The notes under the pieces: generated by a model
What the model saw: the letters and a program-made list of their open reading frames with translations, nothing else
Told to the model about the DNA's origin: nothing
Database searches by the model: none
Assembly (NCBI GenBank): GCA_022640795.1
Contig: JALCCK010000027.1
Coordinates: forward strand, 1-35,411
DNA from: Treponema sp.
GTDB lineage: Bacteria > Spirochaetota > Spirochaetia > Treponematales > Treponemataceae
Length of the DNA: 35,411 bases
Reading direction: 5' to 3'
Translations under genes and position numbers: made by a program
Part shown: piece after piece, positions 22,896-31,914 of the stretch
Position numbering within the stretch: the first letter of the stretch is position 1
Layout: every line of letters begins with the position of its first letter

Positions 22896-24551
22896 ATGAA
22901 TTTTCTACACGCTATTATGTACTCACACGTAAACATACTTCTTCTTATCGGATTGGCGCTTTTTGGCGGTACATTCGGAGGGAGGATTTTCCAAAAGCTG
23001 AGGATTCCACAGGTCGTAGGGTACATAGTTATCGGTATTGTATTAGGTGAATCCTGTTTTAATATCATAGACGCAAAAACACTTGCTACGCTCAGTCCCA
23101 TTAACTCTTTTGCACTGGGACTGATTGGATTTACAATGGGAAACGAACTGAGATTCGACGTATTTAAAAAATACGGAAAACAGTTCATGAATATTCTTTT
23201 TTACGAAGCCATGGGTGCTTTTGTATGCGTTTTTGTACTTGTTTTCATCGGCGCTTCTTTTATGTTTTCTTTAAAGATGGCTCTTATCTTCGCATTACTG
23301 TTCGGCCCTATCTCGTCTGCAACAGCAGCTGCAGGAACAACCGATGTACTGAATGAATATAAAACGAAAGGTTTACTAACGACGACACTGCTCGGCATCG
23401 TTGCACTCGATGACGTATTCGCTTTGTTCCTCTACGCGATTACCTCCAGTATTGCCGGCAATCTTATCGGACATGGCAATGTCAGCCTTGCAGAAAATAT
23501 ACTTCAGCCGCTGTATGAAATCGGCGGGTCCATAGCAGTAGGAATTGTCAGCGGATTCCTTTTGAGTAAACTGTTGCAGCGATATACTGAAGAAGACAGA
23601 ATTCTCGATTTTACGCTCGGCGCAGTACTCTTTATTCTCGGACTTGCTGTTGTACTGAAAATCGACATGATTATGACTTCAATGATTATGGGTACTATTT
23701 TTGCAAATAAAGTCCCGAAAAAAAGCCGTCTCGTATTCGGAGCTGTAGAATCGTTTGCTCCTCCTATATATATTCTGTTCTTCGTATTTGTCGGTGCTAA
23801 ATTCAATATATCGCAGATGTCTCTTCCGATTGCCGTATTTGTCGTTATATTCCTTATCGGACGAACTGCAGGAAAAATGCTCGGTGCCAATTTCGGAGCC
23901 AGAATCTCAAAGGCACCTCTGAAAGTCCAGAAATATCTGCCCATGTGTCTGTTCAGTCAGTCAGGCGTTGCAATCGGACTTTCCATCATTTCCAGTCAGC
24001 GGTTTCCAGGAGTCATCGGAAATACTATTCTAATCGTCGTTACAACAACAACGTTTATTGTCCAGGTTATCGGTCCTCCTTTCATCCGCTCCGCAGTAAA
24101 GAAAGCAGATGAAGTAAACAAGAACATAACAGAGCAGGATGTCATCAAGAGTCTGACAGCTAAAGATGTTATGAGATCACATCCTGCTATTCAGGAAAAT
24201 CAGACTGTAGAAAATATTGTGCACATCTTCTCTGAAAATGACGGCCTCGATTTCGCGGTTGTAGACCCGGACAACAGACCTATAGGGTGCATCACTGTTG
24301 ATTCCATAAAAGATGCGCTTGCAACAGAAAATTTGCTCTCTCTGCTTGTCGCAGCTGACATTATGGAACCAATTACGTATACCGTGACTCCCGATATGCC
24401 CGTAGACAGCATATATCACGAATTATCATCAAAATCAACAAATTATGTTCCGGTTGTCGACAGTCAGAAAAAATATATCGGCTTTATAGAAACCCGCTTT
24501 ATAGATCAGCTGGTTTCAAAGAAGATGCTTGAAGTCAGTATGGCAATCTGA
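22896..24551 (+). CDS. CPA2-family cation/proton antiporter with CBS domains (copy 2)
   Basis: A 551-residue paralogue of the protein at 16055, alike along its length: RIFQKLRIPQVVGYIVIGIVLG, ATAAAGTTDVLNEYKTKGLL, VALDDVFALFLYA and the C-terminal CBS pair (DVMRSHPAIQENQTVENIVHIF and ADIMEPITYTVTPDMP). The antiporter core keeps the Asp pair needed for cation/H+ exchange. GGAAG lies before ATG 22896, two bases after the EIIA stop, so the two are translationally linked. PTS phosphorylation state and nucleotide binding at CBS could jointly control the flux; this is inference from gene order. Confidence 0.9.
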   Translation: MNFLHAIMYSHVNILLLIGLALFGGTFGGRIFQKLRIPQVVGYIVIGIVLGESCFNIIDAKTLATLSPINSFALGLIGFTMGNELRFDVFKKYGKQFMNILFYEAMGAFVCVFVLVFIGASFMFSLKMALIFALLFGPISSATAAAGTTDVLNEYKTKGLLTTTLLGIVALDDVFALFLYAITSSIAGNLIGHGNVSLAENILQPLYEIGGSIAVGIVSGFLLSKLLQRYTEEDRILDFTLGAVLFILGLAVVLKIDMIMTSMIMGTIFANKVPKKSRLVFGAVESFAPPIYILFFVFVGAKFNISQMSLPIAVFVVIFLIGRTAGKMLGANFGARISKAPLKVQKYLPMCLFSQSGVAIGLSIISSQRFPGVIGNTILIVVTTTTFIVQVIGPPFIRSAVKKADEVNKNITEQDVIKSLTAKDVMRSHPAIQENQTVENIVHIFSENDGLDFAVVDPDNRPIGCITVDSIKDALATENLLSLLVAADIMEPITYTVTPDMPVDSIYHELSSKSTNYVPVVDSQKKYIGFIETRFIDQLVSKKMLEVSMAI

Positions 24552-24575
24552 CGAAAAACAGTTTTTCTTAGTATT

Positions 24576-24607
24576 CCCCTGTGCGTTGAAAACAATCCGC
24601 ACAGGGG
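24576..24607. terminator. Hairpin between convergent operons
   Basis: CCCCTGTGCG (24576-24585) and CGCACAGGGG (24598-24607) form a perfect 10 bp stem with a 12-base loop. It lies between the antiporter and phosphatase ends, but has no clean T-tract on either side, so it may act as an RNA-stabilising or Rho-assisted site. Confidence 0.5.
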
Positions 24608-24676
24608 CAGCCCTATTTGCAGCATAAAAGACTGCCGAACAAGAATTTATAATGACACAAACTTTTTCCACCGGTG

Positions 24677-25276
24677 TTATAAAGCAGAAATCAAACCCAA
24701 ACGGCCATTTTCCAGTTCACAGGTAACAATTTCACAATTTTTTAATTCCGGCCCTGCCCAGAAATCTCTGTCCGGTATCTGATTTATAAGACCGATTGCA
24801 GCTCTGATGAAGGCACCATGTGTAAAAACCATTATACCCGAAATTTTCGGGTCCAGACAAAGAATCTCTTTGTTTAAAAATTTCTGACATCGTACTTTTA
24901 ATTCCGGAATAGTCTCGCCTCCGGTCGGTGGAATATATTTTTCAGGATGGGCGAAATAAGTATGTAATCTGAAAAAAGGGCAGCTCCGTATAGCAAACAG
25001 AGACTGCCCTTCACGTACACCGTAAGAAATTTCTTTTAAAAGTGGATTAACATAAAGAGGACAGTCTGATCTCCTCGCAAGCATAATCTCTGCAGTCTCT
25101 CGTGCTCTTTTTAAAGGACTCGTATATGCAATATCTACCGGATACATAGCAAGCTTCCCGGCTGCCAGCGAAGCTTGCTTTTTCCCAGCAGAATTTAAAG
25201 GAATATCTGCCTGACCCTGGATTTTTAATTTTCGATTCCAGGCAGTCTCTCCATGTCGTATGAAATAAATTCTCAT
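24677..25276 (-). CDS. Histidine phosphatase (phosphoglycerate mutase-like)
   Basis: A 199-residue branch-1 histidine phosphatase. The motif RHGETAWN holds the phospho-acceptor His8; SPLKRARETA provides the second Arg, the acid is near LLKEISYGVREG, and FTHGAFIRA has the second His. It resembles GpmB/CobC-type phosphatases with broad sugar-phosphate or nucleotide substrates. The ATG at 25276 overlaps the permease stop (TGATG), so it is co-translated and is the last gene of the sugar operon. It might clear a phosphorylated intermediate, but the substrate is not evident. Confidence 0.88.
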   Translation of the reverse strand: MRIYFIRHGETAWNRKLKIQGQADIPLNSAGKKQASLAAGKLAMYPVDIAYTSPLKRARETAEIMLARRSDCPLYVNPLLKEISYGVREGQSLFAIRSCPFFRLHTYFAHPEKYIPPTGGETIPELKVRCQKFLNKEILCLDPKISGIMVFTHGAFIRAAIGLINQIPDRDFWAGPELKNCEIVTCELENGRLGLISAL

Positions 25277-26289
25277 CAACTAATGGTAATTTTTTTATTC
25301 GGTTTGAGTTTCCGATAGAATTTTTCACGGAAAGCTTCATTATCTTTTACGGCATCAATGAAAATTGCAATCAAAACAACGACGCCGGTAACAATCGTTT
25401 CCCAATAGGAAGATATTCTCAGCAACGTAATGCAGGTACTAATTACTCCTGTAAGCAGACCGCCCATAATCGTTCCTACGACAGAACCAAATCCGCCCAA
25501 CATGGAAGTACCACCAAGAACAGCGGCTGTAATAGATCCCATTTGCCAACTCTCACCAATTGTAGCCTGAAAAGATTCCAGTTTACAGGACATCATAACG
25601 CCTGCGAAAGCGGATAATAGTCCACTAAAGCAGTAAACAATAATTTCAACTCTTTCTGTTGGAATTCCAACGATCTTAGCACAGTTTCTATTACCACCGA
25701 GTGCATAAATATAGCGTCCCAAACGCATTCTTGTAAGCATAATCGTTAGCAAAATACAAATAATAACCATCATGACAACAATATTCGGAAGGATTCCACC
25801 AATAACACCGTCTGCAAGTTTTCCCGCAGCATCAGACATACCGGTTATAGGCATTCCTTTTGTCACGACATATACGAATCCTTGAAAAATTTCCATTGTA
25901 GCAAGAGTAACAATAAAAGGCGTCAACTTTAACTTTGCAATAAGTAGACCGTTTATTGCGCCAAGAGGGATCCCCATTAACGTCGAAAGAAGTATTGCAA
26001 AATAAGGATTCATTCCATATCTCACCATAAAGATAGCATTTACCATTCCACAGACAGAGCCTATCGCAGCTACAGAAAGGTCTATGCCCCCTGTTAAAAG
26101 AACGATAGTCTGTCCAAAGCCTACGAGGATTACAAATGATGCGGCTCTCGTTAAAGTACTAATATTATATGCAGAAAAAAAGTTTCCCGTTATAATTTGT
26201 ACAGCTACTCCAACCAATAAGGTAACAATCAGTACCATCCCTGCAGTCGTTTTAAAAAATTTAATGATTTTATTCATAAGTTTATCCAT
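25276..26289 (-). CDS. Rbs-type sugar ABC transporter permease
   Basis: A 337-residue inner-membrane permease of the RbsC/XylH family. Diagnostic runs are FGQTIVLLTGGIDLSVAAIGS and LGGNRNCAKIVGIPTERVEI, then the glycine-rich TSMLGGFGSVVGTIMGGLLTGVI. It forms the translocation pore for the sugar or polyol handed over by the binding protein encoded upstream. Start at ATG 26289 with AGAGG 11 bases upstream; a second ATG four codons later is possible. It lies 17 bp after the ATPase gene. By eye the DNA here is richer in A+T than in the left half of the window. Confidence 0.93.
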   Translation of the reverse strand: MDKLMNKIIKFFKTTAGMVLIVTLLVGVAVQIITGNFFSAYNISTLTRAASFVILVGFGQTIVLLTGGIDLSVAAIGSVCGMVNAIFMVRYGMNPYFAILLSTLMGIPLGAINGLLIAKLKLTPFIVTLATMEIFQGFVYVVTKGMPITGMSDAAGKLADGVIGGILPNIVVMMVIICILLTIMLTRMRLGRYIYALGGNRNCAKIVGIPTERVEIIVYCFSGLLSAFAGVMMSCKLESFQATIGESWQMGSITAAVLGGTSMLGGFGSVVGTIMGGLLTGVISTCITLLRISSYWETIVTGVVVLIAIFIDAVKDNEAFREKFYRKLKPNKKITIS

Positions 26290-26306
26290 AATTACCGAAA
26301 CCTCTG

Positions 26307-27812
26307 TTACTGGAAAGCTACCTTAAGGACATCTTCCTGTGTAGTAGAATCAACATCATTAATAAAGCCGCTCACTTTGCCGCGGTGTATTACCATAATT
26401 CTATCAGCCATAGCAAGAACTTCATCCATTTCGGAAGAAATTACAACTACGGCTACCCCTTGATCTGCTAGTTCACGGATCAAATTATGTATTTCTCCCT
26501 TCGCATTCACATCAATACCTCTTGTAGGTTCATCAAGGATCAGCATTTTAACACCTTTTGCAATCCATCTGGCAACAATAACTTTCTGTTGATTGCCTCC
26601 GGATAAATTTTTTATAAGTGTGTCTCTAGATGTCGTTTTAATCGACATTTCACTAATATATTGATCTGCAAGAGCTACAGCTTGTCCGTAGTCGATTAAA
26701 CCGTGCTTTCGCAATTGTCCGTATGATGGAAGAACCATATTTTCCATAACCGACATTCCCGGTGCAATCCCATCGTGACGTCGTTCTTCTGCTACATATC
26801 CCATTCCATACGCAATAGCTGCTTCAGGCGAATTAATAGAAACTTCTTTTCCTTCAATATAAGTCTGTGAACAAAAATCGCTTTGTGTTATGCCAAAAAC
26901 ACATTTGAATATCTCTGTTCTACCGGCTCCAACCAACCCCGCTACACATAAAATCTCACCTTTATGAACACTAAAACTGATGTCTTCAAATTCTCCCTTT
27001 CTACTTAAATGTTTCGCTTCATAAAAAATTTCGTCTGAAACGCTTCGCTTAACACGTTTCAGTTGTTGAACTTTTTTACCTGCCATTTTTGTGATCATTT
27101 CATCTTTAGTTATTTCATCGACAGGAACTTCTTCCACCAATTCGCCATTCCTCATAATGGTAATTCTATCCGCTTGTTCCATGACTTCATCCAGATGATG
27201 AGTAATAAACACCATCGCTGTTCCATGCCGTTTAAGAGTTTTCATTGCTCTGAAAAGGTTATCAGCTTCAACATTGGTCAGTACAGATGTCGGTTCATCA
27301 AGAATTAAAACCTTGGGTGTATAAGCCAAAGCTCGTGCAATAGAAATCAGTTGCTGATAAGCAGCAGATAATTCTTTTACGGGTTGCGTAACGTCAAGCT
27401 CAACATTAAGTAATCCTAAAAGTTCTTTCGCTTTTCTTTGGGTAATTCCAGAACTAATAAAACCAAACCTTATATTTTCGTTGCCGAGAAAGATATTTTC
27501 GGCAACACTAGCCTCTGGAACAAGATTCAACTCCTGAGGAACCAGGACAATATTATTTTTCAGTGCTTCTTCAGGAGAGGTAAGTCGCAATGACTTACCC
27601 TCCATAAAGATTTCTCCTTCATCCATGGGAATCTGTCCAGTAAGAATATTCATCAAGGTACTTTTTCCGGCGCCATTTTCACCGACAAGGGCATGAATTT
27701 CACCTTTTCGGAGTTTTAAACTAACTCTATCCAGAGCTCTTGTACCAGGAAAAATCTTGGTGATATTCTTCATTTCAATGATATAACTATCATTTTTACT
27801 GGGCTGTAGCAT
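26307..27812 (-). CDS. Rbs-type sugar ABC transporter ATP-binding protein
   Basis: A 501-residue protein with two ATPase domains, like RbsA, XylG and MglA. Domain 1: GENGAGKSTLMN, Walker B VLILDEPTSVL. Domain 2: the atypical P-loop GLVGAGRTE expected in this family, signature LSGGNQQKV and LDEPTRGIDV. It powers uptake through the permease at 25276. I chose ATG 27812 (MLQPSKN) because GGAG lies nine bases before it and the gene then overlaps the binding protein by 17 bases; upstream in-frame codons have less support and the next ATG lacks a ribosome site. Confidence 0.94.
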   Translation of the reverse strand: MLQPSKNDSYIIEMKNITKIFPGTRALDRVSLKLRKGEIHALVGENGAGKSTLMNILTGQIPMDEGEIFMEGKSLRLTSPEEALKNNIVLVPQELNLVPEASVAENIFLGNENIRFGFISSGITQRKAKELLGLLNVELDVTQPVKELSAAYQQLISIARALAYTPKVLILDEPTSVLTNVEADNLFRAMKTLKRHGTAMVFITHHLDEVMEQADRITIMRNGELVEEVPVDEITKDEMITKMAGKKVQQLKRVKRSVSDEIFYEAKHLSRKGEFEDISFSVHKGEILCVAGLVGAGRTEIFKCVFGITQSDFCSQTYIEGKEVSINSPEAAIAYGMGYVAEERRHDGIAPGMSVMENMVLPSYGQLRKHGLIDYGQAVALADQYISEMSIKTTSRDTLIKNLSGGNQQKVIVARWIAKGVKMLILDEPTRGIDVNAKGEIHNLIRELADQGVAVVVISSEMDEVLAMADRIMVIHRGKVSGFINDVDSTTQEDVLKVAFQ

Positions 27813-28893
27813 CCGCCTTATCTCCATAGAGCATCTTGATAAATTTATCTGCATCGTTTTTGTAAACAGATGTCGAACCTACCGCTGTTGAATCAGGAAC
27901 TTTTACACCATCAATTGTTTCAATTGCATAATAAATCAGTTTATAACCCATATCATAACAATTCTGAACCTGTGCAATATAAAGAGTTCCATCTTTTAAG
28001 TAATTAAGCGTACGAAGATCATGGTCCATTCCGCCGATAATAATTTTACCGGATTTACCAGCACTCTTTACTGCCTGGCATGCACCCACCGGATTGGACA
28101 TATTATTACAGAGTATTCCGCCAAGATCAGGATAAGCCGCCAACCATGATTCTGTAATACTGATCGCCTTTTCAACAGAATCATTATCCCGTTGCGTATC
28201 TACGATTTTTATATCAGGATACTGTGCAATGGTATCGTTGAAACCCTTTAATCTTGCTTCATGAGATGCAGCTCCCATTGTGCCTGCCAGAATAGCAATC
28301 TGACCTTTTCCACCCATCTTTTCACAGACAGCCTTTGCAAGTGTACATCCATCACCATAATTGTCGGTATTTCCCACAAAGAAAGATCGTTTGCAGTTGG
28401 AAACATCGGAACTCGCAAACGTAGCGACAGGAACTCCCTTTGCTACAGCTTTATCAATTGCCTTCGCAGTAGTTTCAGGTTGATTGACGTCGACAGCAAT
28501 CAGATCATACCTCTGTCCTACCGCAGTCTCGATTGAATTAACCTGATCAACGGCGTCTGGTTGTGCTGGTCCGTACCATACATAATCCACTGTAATACCT
28601 TTTTTCGCCATATCCGAAACAGCCGCATCAACACCAGCTTTAATCGCATCATACCAGCTATGAATATTCTTATACGTACAATAAATCTTATACGTTGTCT
28701 TCTTTGGTGCATATGATGTATCAAAACTTTTGTCTGCCAGATCTGTTTTTCCTGTAGCACTATCACCCGCTTTAGCGGCTGTACTAGCAGTACCAGATGA
28801 CGACACAGACTTATTTGCAGCCTTGCATCCTGAAAACAGCATTGCCGCAAATAATACAGTTGTTAAAATTGATAACAATTCCTTTCTTTTCAT
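27796..28893 (-). CDS. Sugar/polyol-binding lipoprotein of ABC importer
   Basis: A 365-residue periplasmic-binding protein of the ribose/galactose class (type I fold). Signal peptide with lipobox LFSGC, Cys23; a Ser/Thr/Ala/Lys-rich linker tethers it to the membrane. The mature part shows the two-lobe features: KIYCTYKNIHSWYDAIKAGV, QRYDLIAVDVNQPETT, FVGNTDNYGDG, KIIIGGMDHD. It captures the substrate for the Rbs-type permease. GGAGG five bases upstream of ATG 28893 is the strongest in the operon. An internal promoter may lie before it (TATACT near 28950), so it could be made in excess. Confidence 0.93.
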   Translation of the reverse strand: MKRKELLSILTTVLFAAMLFSGCKAANKSVSSSGTASTAAKAGDSATGKTDLADKSFDTSYAPKKTTYKIYCTYKNIHSWYDAIKAGVDAAVSDMAKKGITVDYVWYGPAQPDAVDQVNSIETAVGQRYDLIAVDVNQPETTAKAIDKAVAKGVPVATFASSDVSNCKRSFFVGNTDNYGDGCTLAKAVCEKMGGKGQIAILAGTMGAASHEARLKGFNDTIAQYPDIKIVDTQRDNDSVEKAISITESWLAAYPDLGGILCNNMSNPVGACQAVKSAGKSGKIIIGGMDHDLRTLNYLKDGTLYIAQVQNCYDMGYKLIYYAIETIDGVKVPDSTAVGSTSVYKNDADKFIKMLYGDKADATAQ

Positions 28894-28989
28894 ATTTTCC
28901 TCCTAAATATGAGTATCAGCAATAAACGAAACTCTCCAGAGAGAGTATATGTGGTACAATCTCTTTACAAATCTATATAGAAAACAGCA

Positions 28990-30033
28990 TTAGAATTTAA
29001 TGACAGACTTAATAACTTCGTCTTTATGGTTTAAGCTGTAATCAATGGCATGAATACAATCTTTAAAATCGAAAACGTGAGAAACAATTTTTTTCAGTGG
29101 AATCATACCGGATGAAACAGCAGCAATAGCTTTCGGATATAAATTCCGATATCTGTATACGGAATAAATAGTGCCTTCCATCGCGTTTAATGTGGCAGTA
29201 TCAATTTCCAATACCGGCTCCGGTGACACTCCAACCAATGTAACTTTTCCTGCCCGTCTAATCAATCTGCAGGTCTGCAGTGTTGTTATACGGTTACCGG
29301 CACATTCATATACCTGGTCGGCACCTCCGCCTGGCAACATTTTTGCAAAATCTTCTATGCTTTCATGTTTACTATTGAATACTCGAGTTGCTCCAACTTC
29401 CATCGCTTTTTCAAGTCGTTTGTCCAGAACGTCTGCAACATAAATCTCACTGACTCCACGAGCTTTCAGACTCATAATCGTACATAATCCGATACAGCCA
29501 CTTCCAAGAACAATAGCGCGCTCTCCTATCTTCGCATCGGAAAGTTCCGTTGCATGAAGACCAACATTTAAAGGTTCCAGCAACCCGCCTTCCATTGTAT
29601 CAACTGTTTCCGGCAGCTTATAGCACATAGAAGCATCATGAACACAGTACTCTGAAAACACGCCATCACGTTCGTGGGGGATTGCAAGCATCTTGATATC
29701 TTTGCATAAATTATAATGTCCGTTCCGGCAGTCCTCGCACTTTCCACAGGGAACTGCAGGCTCAATTGCTACTTTATCCCCCACAGAAAGATTTGTAACG
29801 CCCTCACCTATTTCTGTAACGGTTCCTCCTGGTTCATGTCCGAGCGCCAGAGGACCATCAAGTTCCCAGTTAGCAAGGCGGCCCTCCTTATAAAAATGTA
29901 GATCGGAGCCGCAAACACCAACGTATTCTAGTTTAACCTGAACTTCACCAGCCGAGGGATGTGGAATATCCCGTTCAACCCAATCAAGCTTCTGTTTGCC
30001 GACCAATACGCAGACTTTCATTTTACCTGTCAT
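28990..30033 (-). CDS. Zinc-dependent polyol dehydrogenase (sorbitol/xylitol type)
   Basis: A 347-residue medium-chain dehydrogenase that oxidises a polyol to a ketose with NAD+. Catalytic zinc ligands are Cys41 (GVCGSDLHF), His66 and Glu67 (GHEPGG); the structural zinc is held by Cys96, Cys99, Cys102 and Cys110. The nucleotide-binding turn is VLGSGCIGL followed by an acidic end of strand (ADVLDKR), suiting NAD+. It most resembles sorbitol or xylitol dehydrogenase; the exact polyol is unknown. ATG at 30033 follows GGAGG. It sits between the transketolase and importer genes and supplies the ketose for the kinase. Confidence 0.9.
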   Translation of the reverse strand: MTGKMKVCVLVGKQKLDWVERDIPHPSAGEVQVKLEYVGVCGSDLHFYKEGRLANWELDGPLALGHEPGGTVTEIGEGVTNLSVGDKVAIEPAVPCGKCEDCRNGHYNLCKDIKMLAIPHERDGVFSEYCVHDASMCYKLPETVDTMEGGLLEPLNVGLHATELSDAKIGERAIVLGSGCIGLCTIMSLKARGVSEIYVADVLDKRLEKAMEVGATRVFNSKHESIEDFAKMLPGGGADQVYECAGNRITTLQTCRLIRRAGKVTLVGVSPEPVLEIDTATLNAMEGTIYSVYRYRNLYPKAIAAVSSGMIPLKKIVSHVFDFKDCIHAIDYSLNHKDEVIKSVIKF

Positions 30034-30134
30034 TGTTTTTCCTCCTATAAAAAGTCAAGCGGAATTCATCCGCACGGATGCCGGAAAAAATGATGAGTAC
30101 ACAGAATGGTACAGTCACTATTTTTCCGCTACTT

Positions 30135-31079
30135 TTACCGTTTGTCTTTTCTTCTAATCAGTTTTTTTACCTTTTCTGCGATTCCTTCCGGATTCAGTTT
30201 GTAATAGTTGAAAATTTCTTCATCGGTACCATTCGGAACATCTTCGTCCGGAATTCCGCAAATCTGCATCGGAATGGGAGAAGTCTGTGTTATGAATTCT
30301 GAAACTGCTCCTCCTAAACCGCCGTAAATACTGTGTTCCTCCAGTGTAAGGATACAGCCGCATTCTTCAGCAACTGTTTTTATCATATCTGTATCCAGCG
30401 GTTTGATTGTATGCATATCGACGACCGTTACATCTATAGCTGCTTTTTTCAAAAGCGCCGCAGCGTCAAGCGCTTTGCTGACAAGCTGTCCGCAGGTAAT
30501 GATTGCTGCATCACGGCCTGTAAACCATCTGTTCGCCCTGCCTATTTTTATTTCAGACGGATCATGATAAATAACCGGAACCGGATTCCTTCCGATTCTG
30601 ATATAAATCGGCATGCCCTTTTCCAGCAGTTCTCCGGTAACGGCCCTCATCTGTGTCGCGTCTGCCGGAATTTCGACGGTTAAATTGGGGATCGCTCTCA
30701 TCAGAGAAATATCCTGAAGCGAATGGTGCGTTGCTCCCAGGGCTCCGTAACTGACGCCACCACTGATACCGATAACCGCAACGTTGTTATGGGAATAGGC
30801 AACATCAACTTTGACCTGTTCCGAAGATCGTGTACTGTAAAAACTGGCCGGTCCGATAACAAATACTTTTTTACCTGTATACGCCATACCGGCAGAAACG
30901 GTAACCGCATTCTGCTCTGCAATCCCCATTTCAACGAACTGCCCGGGCAGTTCTTCAGGATATGGTCCAAGTTTGGCAGACCCTCGGGAATCCGTACAAA
31001 CGACAATAATATCTTTATCACTTTTAGCTTTTTCAAGAATCATCTTGGAAAAAGCACTGCTGCATGCTTCCGTTTCCAT
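30135..31079 (-). CDS. Transketolase, C-terminal subunit
   Basis: A 314-residue protein equal to the pyrimidine-binding and C-terminal domains of transketolase. Marks: FVEMGIAEQNAVTVSAGMA with the Glu that activates thiamine diphosphate, and SYGALGATHHSLQDISLMRAIPN. Start is ATG 31079, which overlaps the N-subunit stop (TGATG); a TTG one codon earlier is less likely. It pairs with the N-terminal half encoded directly upstream to make an alpha2beta2 enzyme. Split transketolases often serve special ketose phosphates. Confidence 0.93.
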   Translation of the reverse strand: METEACSSAFSKMILEKAKSDKDIIVVCTDSRGSAKLGPYPEELPGQFVEMGIAEQNAVTVSAGMAYTGKKVFVIGPASFYSTRSSEQVKVDVAYSHNNVAVIGISGGVSYGALGATHHSLQDISLMRAIPNLTVEIPADATQMRAVTGELLEKGMPIYIRIGRNPVPVIYHDPSEIKIGRANRWFTGRDAAIITCGQLVSKALDAAALLKKAAIDVTVVDMHTIKPLDTDMIKTVAEECGCILTLEEHSIYGGLGGAVSEFITQTSPIPMQICGIPDEDVPNGTDEEIFNYYKLNPEGIAEKVKKLIRRKDKR

Positions 31080-31909
31080 CAAACAAGCTCCTCTCTGTAT
31101 TCAGTCATATCTTTTTTTAACTGTTCAACCTGATCTTTTGTTGGTGTCTTATGATGCCAGGAAGGATTGTTTTCCGCACAGGCAATTCCCCTGCCCTTTA
31201 TTGTATGTGCAATAATGCAGACAGGGCGATCTTTCTCTCTGGTATCTAAAGCCGTAAAAATCTGCTGAAAATCATGGCCGTTTATCTCGACTGTTTTACA
31301 ACCGAAAGACTCCGCCTTTTCCTGTAAATTTTCCAGCGGCATAACGTCCTCGGTCGTACCGCTGATCTGTAAAAAATTACGGTCAACGATCCATGTTAAA
31401 TTATCAAGTTTATACTTTGCTGCGGACATCAGGGCTTCCCAGTTGCTGCCTTCACCGAGTTCTCCATCGCCTGTCAAAACATATACGCGGTTCTCCCGAT
31501 GGTCTTTTTTCAACGCAAGTGCAATGCCGACGGCAAGCCCCAGTCCGTGCCCTAAAGAACCGGTATTAGCTTCGACACCGGTGACTTTTTTAGTCGGATG
31601 GCCTCCGAGAATTGATCCGAACGAACCGTAGGTATGCAGTTCGTCTTTGCTGATATAGCCGTACTCGGACAGCAATGTGTAATAGGTTTCCGATGAATGA
31701 CCCTTGCTTAGAATAAAATAATCTCTGTCGATCCATGTCGGATTTTCAGGATCTTGCCGCATATAATTAAACAGAGATACCATAATATCCACTTCCGACA
31801 AATCACCGCCTATATGACCGCCACCGCCGTTATAAATCAGTTCCACCGTTTTTTCACAAATTTCAGATGCCTGAATTTTTAAATCTTTAATCTGTTGTTT
31901 ATCCAGCAC
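31079..31909 (-). CDS. Transketolase, N-terminal subunit
   Basis: A 276-residue thiamine-diphosphate-binding half of a split transketolase. The TPP motif is GDGELGEGSNWEA with the distal NFLQ; substrate-binding His residues lie in NGGGGHIGGDLS, SKGHSSETYY and TGSLGHGLGLAVG. GTG start at 31909; the ribosome site AGAGGAG lies in the last codons of the kinase gene, five bases upstream of the start region. It is coupled to the C-subunit by a one-base overlap. It transfers a two-carbon unit from the phosphorylated ketose to an aldose phosphate acceptor. Confidence 0.94.
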   Translation of the reverse strand: MLDKQQIKDLKIQASEICEKTVELIYNGGGGHIGGDLSEVDIMVSLFNYMRQDPENPTWIDRDYFILSKGHSSETYYTLLSEYGYISKDELHTYGSFGSILGGHPTKKVTGVEANTGSLGHGLGLAVGIALALKKDHRENRVYVLTGDGELGEGSNWEALMSAAKYKLDNLTWIVDRNFLQISGTTEDVMPLENLQEKAESFGCKTVEINGHDFQQIFTALDTREKDRPVCIIAHTIKGRGIACAENNPSWHHKTPTKDQVEQLKKDMTEYREELV

Positions 31910-31914
31910 GTCTC

